Notes under the pieces: model-generated | Databases searched by the model: none | What the model saw: only the letters and a program-made list of their open reading frames with translations | Told to the model about the DNA's origin: nothing | Shown: piece by piece, positions 1 through 10,619 of the stretch | How positions within the stretch are numbered: position 1 is the stretch's first letter | Layout: every line of letters begins with the position of its first letter | Origin: Vanilla planifolia | Lineage: Eukaryota; Streptophyta; Magnoliopsida; Asparagales; Orchidaceae | Reading direction: 5' to 3' | Length of the DNA: 64,000 nucleotides | Assembly (NCBI GenBank): GCA_023846275.1 | Contig: CM043868.1 | Coordinates: 6,901,653 to 6,965,652 of the forward strand | Translations under genes and position numbers: made by a program

Positions 1-840
1 GAGTAATCGTTTAACTATGACATGATAGTTCCATGTTTTATGAAATTGGCAAAAAGCCTATTGTTGCTTAGAAGAACATTTAATTCTCTTTTAACATGTT
101 ATGCATGAGAATCTATATTGGAGCATTTGGCATGATGGAAGATTTAATCCATTACATGAGGCTCATATGTAGTCAAATAGCTTATGACAAATTAAACAAG
201 TATTGAGAGCACATTTGAGTTATAAAGCTCTACTCAAATGTCACATGGTGCTCAAGGAAGCCCCTCAAATTGAAAGAAAAAATGTGCTAAGGGAGGTGTC
301 CAAGTATTGAATGCTTTGGGCCATTAAATTTGGACATTTTTACAACTTCAATCATAACATCATCGCAAATGTACTTGATAATGTTCGATCAAAATTATTT
401 GAGATATAAGCTAAAATAATACTTTAATATCATAACAAAGATTTATGATAAAAAATATTCGATCATGATTTGACATTTATTTGTTTTTGTTTTTTACAAT
501 ATTTCGAAATAACTACATATTATCATTAAAAAAAGTTTGAAAAAATGTCACGGTATTTGAATGCTATGAAAGTATTTTAGATAAGGTTCATGTGTAAATA
601 TTAAATGCATAAATATAACAAATTACTTATCATTACTTAAGTTTTTATTTTAAAAATATCTTTGTCAACTTTATTAATTACAACAAAAACAAACTCTTTA
701 CAATGAATGCTCTGCTCAGCAGCTGGAGATGGGGTCTTTGAGTTTGATGGAAGTGCAACCGCCACCTCACATGGTCCATCACTCAAAACTACTCTCTCTC
801 TCTCCCTCAAAATCTCTCTCTTCCCTCATCACCGCTCATT
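1..840. other. upstream intergenic DNA and distal bZIP promoter
   Basis: AT-rich sequence with no credible coding region. It must contain the distal promoter of the bZIP gene, but I recognise no specific operator. Two ATGs at 703 and 707 open frames ending at 741 and 964. They lie upstream of the likely TATA box, so they are probably not transcribed as uORFs. Confidence 0.6.
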
Positions 841-844
841 CTCC

Positions 845-851
845 TATAAAT
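845..851 (+). promoter_or_regulatory. probable TATA box of the bZIP gene
   Basis: The sequence reads TATAAAT within CTCCTATAAATTTTC. A pyrimidine-rich stretch with about four TTCTCCC-like heptamers follows at about 884-916, which resembles a plant Y-patch around a transcription start. This would put the start near 875-885 and give a leader of about 700 nt. The start site itself is inferred, not seen. Confidence 0.6.
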
Positions 852-1259
852 TTTCAACCCTTAGAAACCCAAATCCTCTTTACTTCCCTTCTCCCTTCTC
901 CCTTCTCCCTTCTCGGGCCTTTTGGATCTCGCTTTCCTACCTCCGTTCTTTCTCTTCCATTTAATCCCAACCCTCTGCTTCTCTCTGTTGCTCTCTTCGA
1001 CCTCCTCTCCTCGCACTAGCTTTCTGCCTTCGCCAAACCCACCGATCCATCCCCTGGTCCCTTGGTTCGCTACTTTCTTCGCCGGCGTTTCTCATCTTCG
1101 TCTTCCATCTTGGAGGTTTCAAGTTCTTTCTCCTTTTCCTACAAAAATACCCATCACAGAAACCCGGCGAATTCCTGACGCCTGGCTCAAAAACCCCAAC
1201 TTTCTTCCACGATTCAAGGGAGCCGAGCTTCGTCCTCCGTATTCCTTGTTATCTTTCAC

Positions 1260-1313
1260 ATGCATCATCCTTACCTTCTCTTATTCTTGATTGATGTCGC
1301 CTATCCCAAGTAA
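1260..1313 (+). CDS. uORF1 of the bZIP leader (17 aa)
   Basis: This is the first ATG of the inferred leader, in the context CACATGC. It encodes 17 residues beginning MHHPYLLLF and stops at TAA (1311-1313). The frame differs from that of the sucrose-control uORF that starts at 1294, and the two overlap by 20 nt. A ribosome translating uORF1 would therefore bypass the first sucrose-control ATG, so leaky scanning past 1260 would matter. I recognise no conserved peptide here, so the effect on regulation is inference. Confidence 0.55.
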   Translation: MHHPYLLLFLIDVAYPK

Positions 1314-1422
1314 GCTCGTTCGCTCCGGGTTTATGTTAAGTTCCTCCCTCCTCCGGCGCCGGACCCGTCTCGCTCAATCCTTCTCCGTCGTCTTTCTCTA
1401 CTGGTTCTACGTTTTCTCATGA
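1294..1422 (+). CDS. sucrose-control uORF (SC-peptide, conserved peptide uORF) of an S1 bZIP gene, 42 aa
   Basis: The 43-codon frame starts MSPIPSKLVRSGFM and ends FSVVFLYWFYVFS before TGA (1420-1422). The length, the arginine cluster at residues 21-23 and 25, and the aromatic C-terminal end match, from memory, the conserved SC-peptide of Arabidopsis bZIP11 uORF2 and its relatives. In that family the nascent peptide stalls the ribosome at the end of the uORF in high sucrose and blocks translation of the downstream bZIP. An in-frame second ATG at codon 14 (1333) would give a 29-residue form, matching the two possible starts known in Arabidopsis. The frame has few AT-ending codons compared with the surrounding DNA and no disabling change, which suggests selection. 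The main ORF starts 166 nt downstream of the stop. Confidence 0.95.
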   Translation: MSPIPSKLVRSGFMLSSSLLRRRTRLAQSFSVVFLYWFYVFS

Positions 1423-1433
1423 GCTCGCAGTGA
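1419..1433 (+). CDS. uORF3, four-codon uORF overlapping the SC-uORF stop
   Basis: ATG AGC TCG CAG TGA encodes MSSQ. Its ATG (1419-1421) overlaps the SC-uORF stop codon TGA (1420-1422) in the arrangement ATGA. A ribosome stalled on that stop would cover this ATG. Short extra uORFs after the SC-uORF are known in this family; whether this one is used is inference. Confidence 0.5.
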   Translation: MSSQ

Positions 1434-1588
1434 TCCCCGAGCAAGCGATCGTCCCAACAGCTCCAGCCTTCAGTAATAAGCTTCTGTAAAATTATTTGGT
1501 ATTAAAGCTGCGATATTAGAACAATCTTCTACCTCTCGCTCTTCAACTCTACTTTTCTCTTCAGTGATAAATAGCTGAAAAAGCAGGC

Positions 1589-2041
1589 ATGGTGTCCTCC
1601 TCTGGGTCGACCCAACTCCAGAACTCTGGTTCCGAGGGAGATCCATTAGCCGTAATGGCGCAGAGGAAACAAAAGAGAATGCTGTCGAACCGGGAGTCTG
1701 CACGGCGCTCCCGGTTGCGGAAGCAGAAGCATCTTGATGATCTCATGGCCCAGGTGAGTCACCTTAGGAAGGAGAACGGTCAGATTCTCACCGCGCTCAA
1801 CGTCACCGCGCAGCACTGTGTCGGAATCGATACAGAGAACTCTGTTCTGAGGACCCAGATGATGGAGCTCAGAACCAGGCTGCAGTCCCTCAAGGAGATC
1901 CTTCATTACATGACCAGTGGCGGAGGCGTCAGCTTCGCTTCAGGAATTGCTTCGGTAGAGGAGGACGGCTTCCTCCGGCCTTGGAGCCCGCTGTTCATCA
2001 ACCAACCTCTCTTGGCTTCCGATGTGTTTCAGTACTGTTAG
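1589..2041 (+). CDS. group S1 bZIP transcription factor (bZIP11/2/44/53-like), 150 aa, single exon
   Basis: A nuclear DNA-binding regulator that in this family dimerises, often with group C bZIPs, on ACGT-core or ACTCAT motifs and controls amino-acid and sugar metabolism under low energy. The basic region covers about residues 25-44 and shows the invariant N34-x7-R42 signature (NRESARRSRLRKQ). The zipper heptads follow at L52, L59, I66, T73, I80, L87, L94 and L101, with the first leucine ten residues after R42 as expected. The N-terminus is short and serine-rich, and the C-terminus ends FQYC. The length and lack of introns fit group S. The 1589 ATG is the first after the uORF cluster and is in frame with the whole domain. 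The upstream SC-uORF places it in the sucrose-repressed part of S1; the exact paralogue cannot be fixed here. Codon use is GC-rich compared with the flanks. It is the only intact gene in the window. Confidence 0.95.
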   Translation: MVSSSGSTQLQNSGSEGDPLAVMAQRKQKRMLSNRESARRSRLRKQKHLDDLMAQVSHLRKENGQILTALNVTAQHCVGIDTENSVLRTQMMELRTRLQSLKEILHYMTSGGGVSFASGIASVEEDGFLRPWSPLFINQPLLASDVFQYC

Positions 2042-2081
2042 AGCAGCGTCAGCCGCAGTACTGTTAGAGCAGCGGCAGCCG
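2030..2081 (+). repeat. 26-bp tandem duplication across the bZIP stop codon
   Basis: Units 2030-2055 and 2056-2081 both read CAGTACTGTTAGAGCAGCG and then differ at one position (TCAGCCG in the first unit is GCAGCCG when aligned). The first unit contains the last codons (Gln-Tyr-Cys) and the TAG stop, so the protein is unaffected and the second copy lies in the 3' UTR. Confidence 0.9.
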
Positions 2082-2300
2082 CAGGATATCATCGAGATGC
2101 TTTCTTTATGATGCTTATAAGCTTATGAATTATAAAGTGTAACGAATATTTCTAGCTGTCATGGAATAATATCTCCATTATTACTCCTGAAATCTCGTGT
2201 ATGCTCTCATATTTCTCCGTAGAGAGAGAGAGAGAGAGAGAGAGAGAGCTAGGCTTTTTGGGTTCGGAGAGGGATTTGATTCTTTGGAGCATTTGACAAG
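2042..2300 (+). other. probable bZIP 3' UTR with an (AG)14 microsatellite
   Basis: The base composition falls towards background by about 2150. An uninterrupted AG repeat of 14 units lies at 2221-2248. I see no clear AATAAA signal; weak AATAAT and AATATT variants occur at about 2145-2170. The 3' end is not defined. Confidence 0.45.
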
Positions 2301-3765
2301 AAATATTAAGTGTACCATTCAGCTGGAATAGATTCGTTTCCTTTTCTTTTTAATTATTTGTGTAGAGATCGATTGAAAACTGTTTTGTATTAGTAACAGA
2401 ATCTAAAATTCGTAATACGAATTCAGAAAGGTTAGGTTAGTATTCTTGTTTTAGTTAAAATTGATTATCAATTTAAGAATAAAAGATTAAATAAATCATT
2501 TATTGCTTTAATTGTGAAAAGAAGAAAATTTCCAGAGTTAAAGAGCTCATTTCAATTAATACCAGGGGTTAGATTGCAGAAATTATTAAATATTTTTCCA
2601 TACCGCTATGCTATAGTCTCCAAATTTCATCAATCTAGACTATGTTTATTAACGCCAACCTACCACCGTATGTAGTTGCAAAGCCGTTTGATTGCTCCTA
2701 AATGGGTAAAAGTAAAATTTTTATTTCTCTAGACCAAAGATTTAAGTTTACTTTTTTTATAATTAAAAAACAAATAAATTTTAAAAATAATTAATTATGA
2801 TATCTACAAACTCGAATGATGGTCCAACAAAGTCGACATTATGATCAGGTGAATCTAACTTTGATTAATTGAATGAAAAATAGAAAAAAAACAAAAAAGT
2901 ATTTAATTAAGGATTTTCTTTTTAATCAACTATGTAATATTAAGCTGTTTAATATTTTTTATATTTCTTATGAACATCATAAATATGTTTAAATGGACGA
3001 AAAAGTAAGTCATATTTAAAATAATGTTCAAAAAAAGGTTTATTAAAATTATGTTTTTTTTTCATAAATTAAAAAAGCTTTTAAAAACCATAACCGACAA
3101 AACCTTAAATGAATGAAGAGACTAGTGATGGGAAAAAAAAATTGCCTAGTGTGCATTATTGAATGACTTTCCTTTTAATTAACCCGATCCTAAAGTAAAA
3201 TAAATCCCCCATTTCTTTTTTTTTACATGCAAGCATTCTTGCTTTAGATCTTATATTTTTTCTATATTTGTCTATAATCTTTCCATATTGGACTCAAGAG
3301 TAGTTAAGGGAAGGAAACAATTAACACATTATCAACCAATAAATGCTGTTTCCTTCAGAAGAAATTAAAGCTGCTTACTTTATTCTTAAGTGTGTTAGAC
3401 AGGTCACATGAATCAGGCGTTTCTGGTCTGAATGTTTTTGTATTCAACTACATTTTATTTGTAATAAACAAGTTACCATTAAAGTATTTTTAACAGGTTG
3501 AATTTCATAAATATTATTTGATAAAAAGATCTTATTTTAAGAACCTATGATGTAATAATAAAATATCTCTTTTGAATTTTCAAATTAAAAATAAAATGAT
3601 CATATATTAATTTATTTTTAAATAATAATATTTTGTTTTATTAAAATAACATAAAAATGTTGTTGTGGGACCCAATGTATAGGGTCATTATTTTTTTTAC
3701 ATGGGTTAAAATTTTATTTTTAACTTAAAAACATTTTTATTAGTTACTATATTATCAAACATTTT
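2301..3765. other. AT-rich intergenic DNA, no gene seen
   Basis: Long A and T runs, stops in all frames, and no recognised repeat or protein motif. Confidence 0.6.
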
Positions 3766-5115
3766 ACTAAATGAGAGCAATTGGGTCCAATTGATACATA
3801 TTCAACAACTTAAAATTTTAAGTTCTAACTAAGAATCATATTAATTGTATATCAATAGTTAATATTATTTTCAATTTATAAAATAAAATTAAATATAATC
3901 TAATTTTTATTTAATAAATATTTTTCAAAAAAATAAATATTATATATATAATCTATCAATTTTGTTAAAACTTATATTTTTCACTTTACTATTTTTTTAT
4001 GATTTTATTGACTACTTCAATTTTGTTACACTATTAATTTTATAATCACGTTATGTCTTTTAGAATTATCATTATTAACTCTAATGTTTTTATTTACTCT
4101 TTCAAACTATCAATTTCTATTATCACTACACCTGTTCTACAGCCATTAATAGCTTTATTGGTCTTATCAAAAAAGGAATTTTATTATGTATCATAATAGG
4201 GATGGCTTTACTAAATGGAGTACTAATTTGGGCCAAATAAATACTTAGATACTTAATAATTTAAAATCTTAACCCTATAACTACAAGTCACATAATTTAT
4301 ATATTAATATCATAATATCATTTTTAATTTATAATATGAAATTAAACATAATCTTATTTGTACTCAATAACTATTCCACTTAAGTAAAACTCTAATTCAT
4401 ATTATCTATTAATATAGATGTTGATTTTGTCTTATTATCACAATTTTATCATTTTAATCAATTCCATCAAAAATATTACTATCCACTCTATTACTTTTAT
4501 TAGCTCTATTAATCACTTTGGTTTTATCACACCATATTGATATTGTCATTTCATCGTTTTTATTAGAATTATCACTATTAACTCTAATGTTTTGATTAGC
4601 TCTCTTAAATTATTAGCTTTGATTATGTTGCTGATTGTGAAGCTTTTCTACATCACTTTGATTTTCTCAACCTTAAGGCCCATACCATGCCACATTTGCT
4701 CCATTGCCCTTATCGACCTATGTTGATCATACCACACTAGCCCGAATAACTTTATTAGTCAACGATGTCATCTTGGCTCCATTATCCCATCAACATTATC
4801 ACATCATTTTGATTCTACCTCTTTTATCGATCATATAGAACCATATTATCTCTTATCTTCTCTTTTAGTCATACCAACTTATATTAGATCTTCTATACCA
4901 TTTTAATTCTAATTAAAACACACTTTAAGTTTAATACAATTTATTAAGAAATATTTACTAAATAAGAATTCAAATTGAGCTCAATATATACTTAAGTAGA
5001 TATCAAATAATAAAAAAAAACTTACACTTATAGAATATATTAATTATATATTAATGTTTCCACATTAATCCAAATTTATAATATAATAGTAAATTTTATC
5101 TCACTCACACTCAAT
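3766..5115. repeat. three degenerate copies of an AT-rich repeat
   Basis: Three segments begin CTAAATGAGAGCAATTGGG (about 3766), CTAAATGGAGTACTAATTTG (about 4209) and CTAAATAAGAATTCAAATTG (about 4957). Each continues with an ATACTTAA-like and then an AATTTATAA-like block at about 3872, 4326 and 5072. TAGAATTATC followed by ATTAACTCTAATGTTTT recurs at 4061 and 4564 with one difference. Copy spacing is uneven (about 450 and 750 bp), so these may be nested LTR or MITE remnants rather than a satellite. Confidence 0.5.
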
Positions 5116-6115
5116 ACAACATCTAATAAATCTTAAATATAAGACAAAACATGAACATGTATACATTATTTGAATTCAACTCCTTTGTGTGATGCCAAAA
5201 CGCTTATCATTTAGGATTAATTTAATGTTGTTGTTATAGAATTTTCAATTAATTAATAAATATTTATTTACAAAATATTAGTGTTAAATGTTATTAAGGA
5301 ATTAAGCTTGATAATACATTATTGAAATTCTCTTAATAAAATAATCGGTATTATAAAATAACTAAAGTATCAATTAGTATTTATGTAAAAGATAAGATGA
5401 ATTTTTTATTGTTAATTTGAATAGATGACAATGTTCTTTATTCATCATTAATATTTGTTCTTTTTAACTTTTCTTACAAACTTGTGTTTCGAAATAAAGT
5501 TACACAAGTGTTTGACTACATTTTGACATACAAATTAGAAAAGAAAAAAAAATCAATGATTAAAATGTTGTTGATTCTAAAATTAGTTTTTTTTAAAAAC
5601 CCAGATGAATGATTAAGAATAAAGAAAAATGACTTGATTAGTATTATACGTTAAGAATGAATAAGAGAAAAAAGGGAGAAACACCTGTTTGGTTATCATA
5701 AAAAAAATAAAAGAAAACAAAACATAGAGTCTTGCATATGCTATGCGAACCTCGCTTCTCACAAGTGCATTTAGACTAAGATTTAAGATCTTCTCACCAA
5801 AAATTGAATTTATAAGAAAAAATCTATAAAATATATTCATGAAATATGGAAATCATTTCTAAAATAGATAATTATAATTAAATACTTTATTATAATTACT
5901 TAACAAATTGAGTGGAGTAATCTATCTAAGTTGTCATTATTAATTTTATTATGGCCATCAAACTCTATGAACTACGAATGAGAGGTATTTTTTTTAACTC
6001 CTAAAGGGTTCATCACTTAAAAAAATTGGTGTTATTAAGATGGCATGAAGTTCTTAATTTAACACATATCTCACTAGTTGATTTATGAGAATCAATTAGA
6101 AGCCCTTTCTTGAGT
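5116..6115. other. AT-rich intergenic DNA, no gene seen
   Basis: No coding similarity recognised in any frame. The short minus-strand open frame at 5613-5840 is low-complexity hydrophobic sequence with no family signature. Confidence 0.5.
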
Positions 6116-6119
6116 TAGA

Positions 6120-6790
6120 TTTTGTATAATTTATCTAGGAGGTATTCTTTCCTTAAGCCATTTTTAAAAGACATTCTTTTTAGAATAATAATAATGAATG
6201 TGAAAAAGTGATAAATATAAGAAACAAAGAAAGAAATTATTGTCACAAAAAGATTAGATTTTGAATTTCAAAGTTTTCATTTTTTCCAAATTTTGATTTT
6301 GTTTATGCTCATTTTTATTTGTTTATATAGAAATTTGAATATAATATTTAATTACAAAAAATAATTTTGACAAAAAATATAACAATTCTCTTAATTTCAC
6401 AAATTCTACAAAATTGGCCAGATCTTGAGCTAGTAGTGAATACACTAATGCCCACTCTTATGTACAATCATATTAGGGGACTATTCACTCATGCGAATAT
6501 TGTTCCCCTACGTGCATTGATCGTAGTTGCATCGTAGGTGCACCAACCATGCAAGCATAGAATCGTACCAACAAATGGATGAGTTGCACTTGTTCCCTTC
6601 CCATGCACTCACTAGTGTAGGCATTCGGTATGCCACTCCATTACGCATGTGTGCTCGCACCTCCATTTGTGGCGCTCAACAAGCTTGATGTAGTGCACAC
6701 TTTGTCACACATGCAGCAAGCCTCCATGCAAGGTCTAGTGTATGGCTCTCACTATTTCATATTACGTCTTTGTTTTTCATAATTTTGACT
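6120..6790 (-). mobile_element. gypsy-type LTR remnant (LTR family A, copy 1)
   Basis: Resembles the LTR copy at 29.9-30.6 kb in the same order and orientation. It has a CTTTTTAGAATAATAATAATG block (compare CTTTTTAGAGTAGTAGTGG near 29950), then GAATATAATATTTAATTACA near 6337 (compare GATATAATATTTAATTATA near 30190), then a less AT-rich section at 6430-6750 full of GCATG, TGCAC and CATGTG words. No coding part is seen next to it. Confidence 0.5.
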
Positions 6791-9700
6791 CTTCTCTTTA
6801 TTGTTTTTCATAATTTTGAAATCAATGACATTAAAAATGATCACTTAATCATTAAACGTTGAGAAGGCAAGTAGAATTAGCTAGATTAGTTTCACTTCTC
6901 TTAATTGTTATATGATAATCTTTGAAAGTTCTTTTATTGTGTTGTTTACTTTATCCATTGCTAAGTTGGAGATGATCATTAATCCTTAAAGAAGAAGTCA
7001 ATATCTACAACTTTTTAATAAATTGATTTTAGCTAGTTGTACTCATTTTTTTTATTGTTATTTACTTGATATTCTGATTAAAATATCTATATTATTTAGA
7101 TATATATGTTATCTAAAAGTTGAGATATATTTTTTTATTTGACACAATATTATTTTTATAACATTTTATTATATTTTATATTTATCTAGAGTTACCTAAA
7201 TATGGATAACATCTATATGTTTTCTTATAATAATAAAATCATGATATTTAATAATATTTTTAAAATATATCATCAAATTAAGTTTTTAAAATATGCAATA
7301 ACAATAAATTATAATAATTTATTGTAAGTTTGTCTACTAATGTACTACACATCAAATGAATCTTCTTAAAAACAAAGTGCAAAATGCACTTTCGTACAAG
7401 TATTTAAAAAAAATTAAAAAAAACTGAGTTATTTGATTAAAAAGAATTTTTTAAATTAGTATCCGTAGGAAAAAAAAAACATTTTAAAAGAAGATTAAAA
7501 AAAGCTTTTGGGCGCTATTTAGTTGTTACGTTTGCGATATGAACAACAATATTTTCAAACAATTTGTAAATGACTTTTATAAGAATAGTTTAAAATATCT
7601 GAACTAGAGGTTAAAAAGTTTTTTTTATTTCTAAATTGATAATGATTATTACTTTTATGATTAGAAACAAATCCCAAATTATCTTTAAAGTGACCAAGCC
7701 TAATTATCTTAAACATAATAATGTATAAATTAATTTTCTTCATTTCTTTCCTCATTTAAAAGTACAAGAATAGCTGCCCATTTTTTTTGGGGTAAGTTAC
7801 CAAAGAAAAGAAAATAATTCTTGGAAATGAGCTCAGTTTCCATACAAAAAGAAATATGAAGGATAAGGAGAAATTATGAGATCCCATCTTAGCTAAATAA
7901 AAAAATGAATTGCATTAGTTTGGACATTAACTGAACTCCATTAAAAAAAACAAGCAAACATTGTTATTATTAACAATCATATTAAAAGTTGTATTCGTGA
8001 AGAACATTAAAAAAAAGTTATTTAAAATAAGAATTTTTGAAATTACAAATTATAGAATTTTAAGATAAAATTGTGTTAATTACTGAATTTAATAGTTCTA
8101 AAGATCTGTATGATATATTTTATTAAAATTTAGTTTTTTGTAATGTTTTTAAATATATAAATGAATATTTATCTAATCATATTTAGAAAGATATTTTTTC
8201 ATAAAAATAATGAAAATGATAAGTAAAAATAATTAGACATTTTCCTATAAATTTCTTTTGGTTATTTTTTAATAATAATTTAATTTAATATTTATTAATA
8301 ACTGTGTCCAATGTGAAATCGGTTTGTAAATTTTTTTTTCATAATTTCTATAATAAAAAAAATAAATATTTGAAATCGGTTTGTAAATTTAACATTTCAT
8401 GTTAGTTCACAAATTTATTAATTTAAATAAAAATAATAAAAAAATTCCTTGTTTTCTAAAATATAATTTCAAATTTCGAGCAATTAAATAAAAAAATTGA
8501 AACAAAAAAACAAAACACATCAGTGCCATCGAATTCAAAGGTAGACAAAGTAATGACCTGTGGGCCTCCGGCCATACAACCATTTTGTGAACAATGATAA
8601 ATGATGAGAAGAAAGTTGTGATGCATTTTTGCAGAAATCGTAAGGACAAAATCGTTATCACCACCGGCCTAACGTCATTTATATGCGAAATTATTTGAAA
8701 ACAAATTTATCGTTTGTTCCTTATCAAACCATCAACATGTTGACGTTATGGACGCCATTAATAAATGGGAGATACTTTTGGCAATTATTTTCAATAATTA
8801 AAATGTAGTTTACTTTTATATTGTATTTACTCATTCCAATTTTCAAATATCTAATACATGATTATTTTATAGTACATATAAAGGATGGTATCACTGTTTA
8901 GATTCATATAAAATGAATGACACAATATTTGTATGATTGTTTTTAGTTATGATTTTCATAATGATGTATAAATTATGAACGATGATGATTATAATTTAAT
9001 TCTTATAGGTATTCTTGAATTGCTAAAGCTCACATTTAAGAACACATCTTATATAAGAACACTAGATCCCCAATCATATGTGATTTTTTAACAAAATGGT
9101 TCTATAAGTTGTAGTTATGTAAATATGCAATATAGAAGAACATGATTTATTTGCATATCTTGCTCTTAAAATTCAATGGATTTTAGAAATTAAACTTATC
9201 ATTGGAAAACATATTACTTGGTTTAATGGCTTTTAAATAGTGTTATTAAATAATATTTTTTTTGTTTAGATTGGTTATTTTTGTTTAAATCTTACTTTGG
9301 TTATATTGTGATAATATTGTTCACTTACTCTTTTAGTAATAGCAAGTAAAGGATGAGATTATGACAATAAATGAAGGTATCACTAATGGTAAAAACTATT
9401 CTTTATTGTTGGTAGTGATGATTGATGATGCTTAGCATCGATAAATGATAATGAGGGTCAACAATGATGACATTCTATAGTGGTTAGTAATGTTATGATT
9501 CACATGCTACCTAGATTTTTGCTATTAATGAAATAATATGAAGTTTGTTCTTCTAATATTAAATGATGGGGACGAAATTGTACTATGATACCAAATTAGT
9601 GAGAGATGCACGAATAACATAATTAAAAATAAAGGATGCACAAAGACCATTGAGATAATTATATTGTTGGAGATAAAGAGTATTTTGTCATAGTGCATTT

Positions 9701-10619
9701 ATTTTCAAAACATTTATCAAACAAAGTTGTTCATTTCTTAGAGTTTATCACTCCCTCTCTTGATATTGTCATCCAAGATTTCTCATTGAAGATAAAAAAA
9801 AGAATTTTTATTATCCCGCAATATCAATTACAATTCAAAATCATTCTTTAAATAGAGTTCATTTATAATCAAAAGATCCTTTAAAACTTAACCAACTGTT
9901 AAATAAAATTAATTCATAATGAATTGATCTTAAATATGACAAAAATATGACAAATTCCAAGCTTAAAATTTAAATAAATATTAAAACTATAGATACAAAA
10001 ATGAATTTAATTAAATTTAAGATGTAAAATTTTATAATATTTTTAGATTAAAATAATGCTTTTGATTTCTTTTTTCTTAAGCATTGGTATTGATAGATAT
10101 CAGTGATTAGTGACAATTGACAATGATAATTGTTGTTAAATGACAATAATTGGTGGTGACGGTTAGTAGATGATATTTGGCTAGTGGTTGATAACATTGG
10201 AGGTCAACATTTATTTCAATTCCAATGGTTAATTGTGCTAAATTTAGATAGTCACAATTAATAGTTATAACTAATAGGAAAAATGGGTAATTACTTATTA
10301 GTGATGATATTTAGTGAGGAATTATCTTGTATTTAAAAGTCAAATAAAATAATCATATTTTAAAACTCATTATTTAAGAATTTTTAAAATTTATTGACAT
10401 TAAATGACAATAAATACTAACAAAGCAAAAGCATATTTATCAGACATTTAAAAGATAATATATTTACAAATCAAATATCACCAAGTCTTATTTTTTTTCT
10501 TCTCAGATTATCATTAATAAAAAATATTAAATGATATTAATTATGTTCAAAAAATAATATTTTTATAAATTATCATTTTTTTATCTATCAAAAAACTTTA
10601 ATGATAACAATTGTTTAAA
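6791..10619. other. AT-rich intergenic DNA with minor repeats
   Basis: No gene recognised. GAAATCGGTTTGTAAATTT occurs twice, at 8314 and 8372. A small GC-richer patch lies at about 8520-8680. Imperfect GAT/GGT-rich runs occur at about 9355-9500 and 10085-10200, similar in style to those at 18.69-18.91 kb. Open frames at 7555-7755 and 8407-8664 on the minus strand have no family features. Confidence 0.5.

Larger units (their letters stand above)
880..1588 (+). promoter_or_regulatory. long uORF-bearing 5' leader of the bZIP mRNA
   Basis: The stretch is C/T-rich and much less AT-rich than the rest of the window. I found no ATG between about 880 and 1259. The leader ATGs are at 1260, 1294, 1333 and 1419, and the next is the main start at 1589. 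A long leader with clustered uORFs is typical of S1-group bZIP genes, whose translation is tuned by sucrose. The gap from 1434 to 1588 has no ATG and leaves room for reinitiation. The 5' end is an estimate from the TATA box. Confidence 0.7.

Noticed and set aside
707..964. 85-residue open frame, and the overlapping 729-1019 frame, near the bZIP gene
   Set aside because: They begin upstream of the probable TATA box and cross the pyrimidine-rich transcription start area. The residues are low-complexity Ser/Leu/Pro from a CT-rich sequence.
922..1290. 122-residue frame in the bZIP leader
   Set aside because: It has no ATG; the frame opens at TTG. It is the CT-rich leader read as Leu/Phe/Pro/Ser and has no family signature.
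1470..1906. Three minus-strand frames over the bZIP gene
   Set aside because: They are antisense shadows of the leader and coding region. Only the plus-strand bZIP has a domain.
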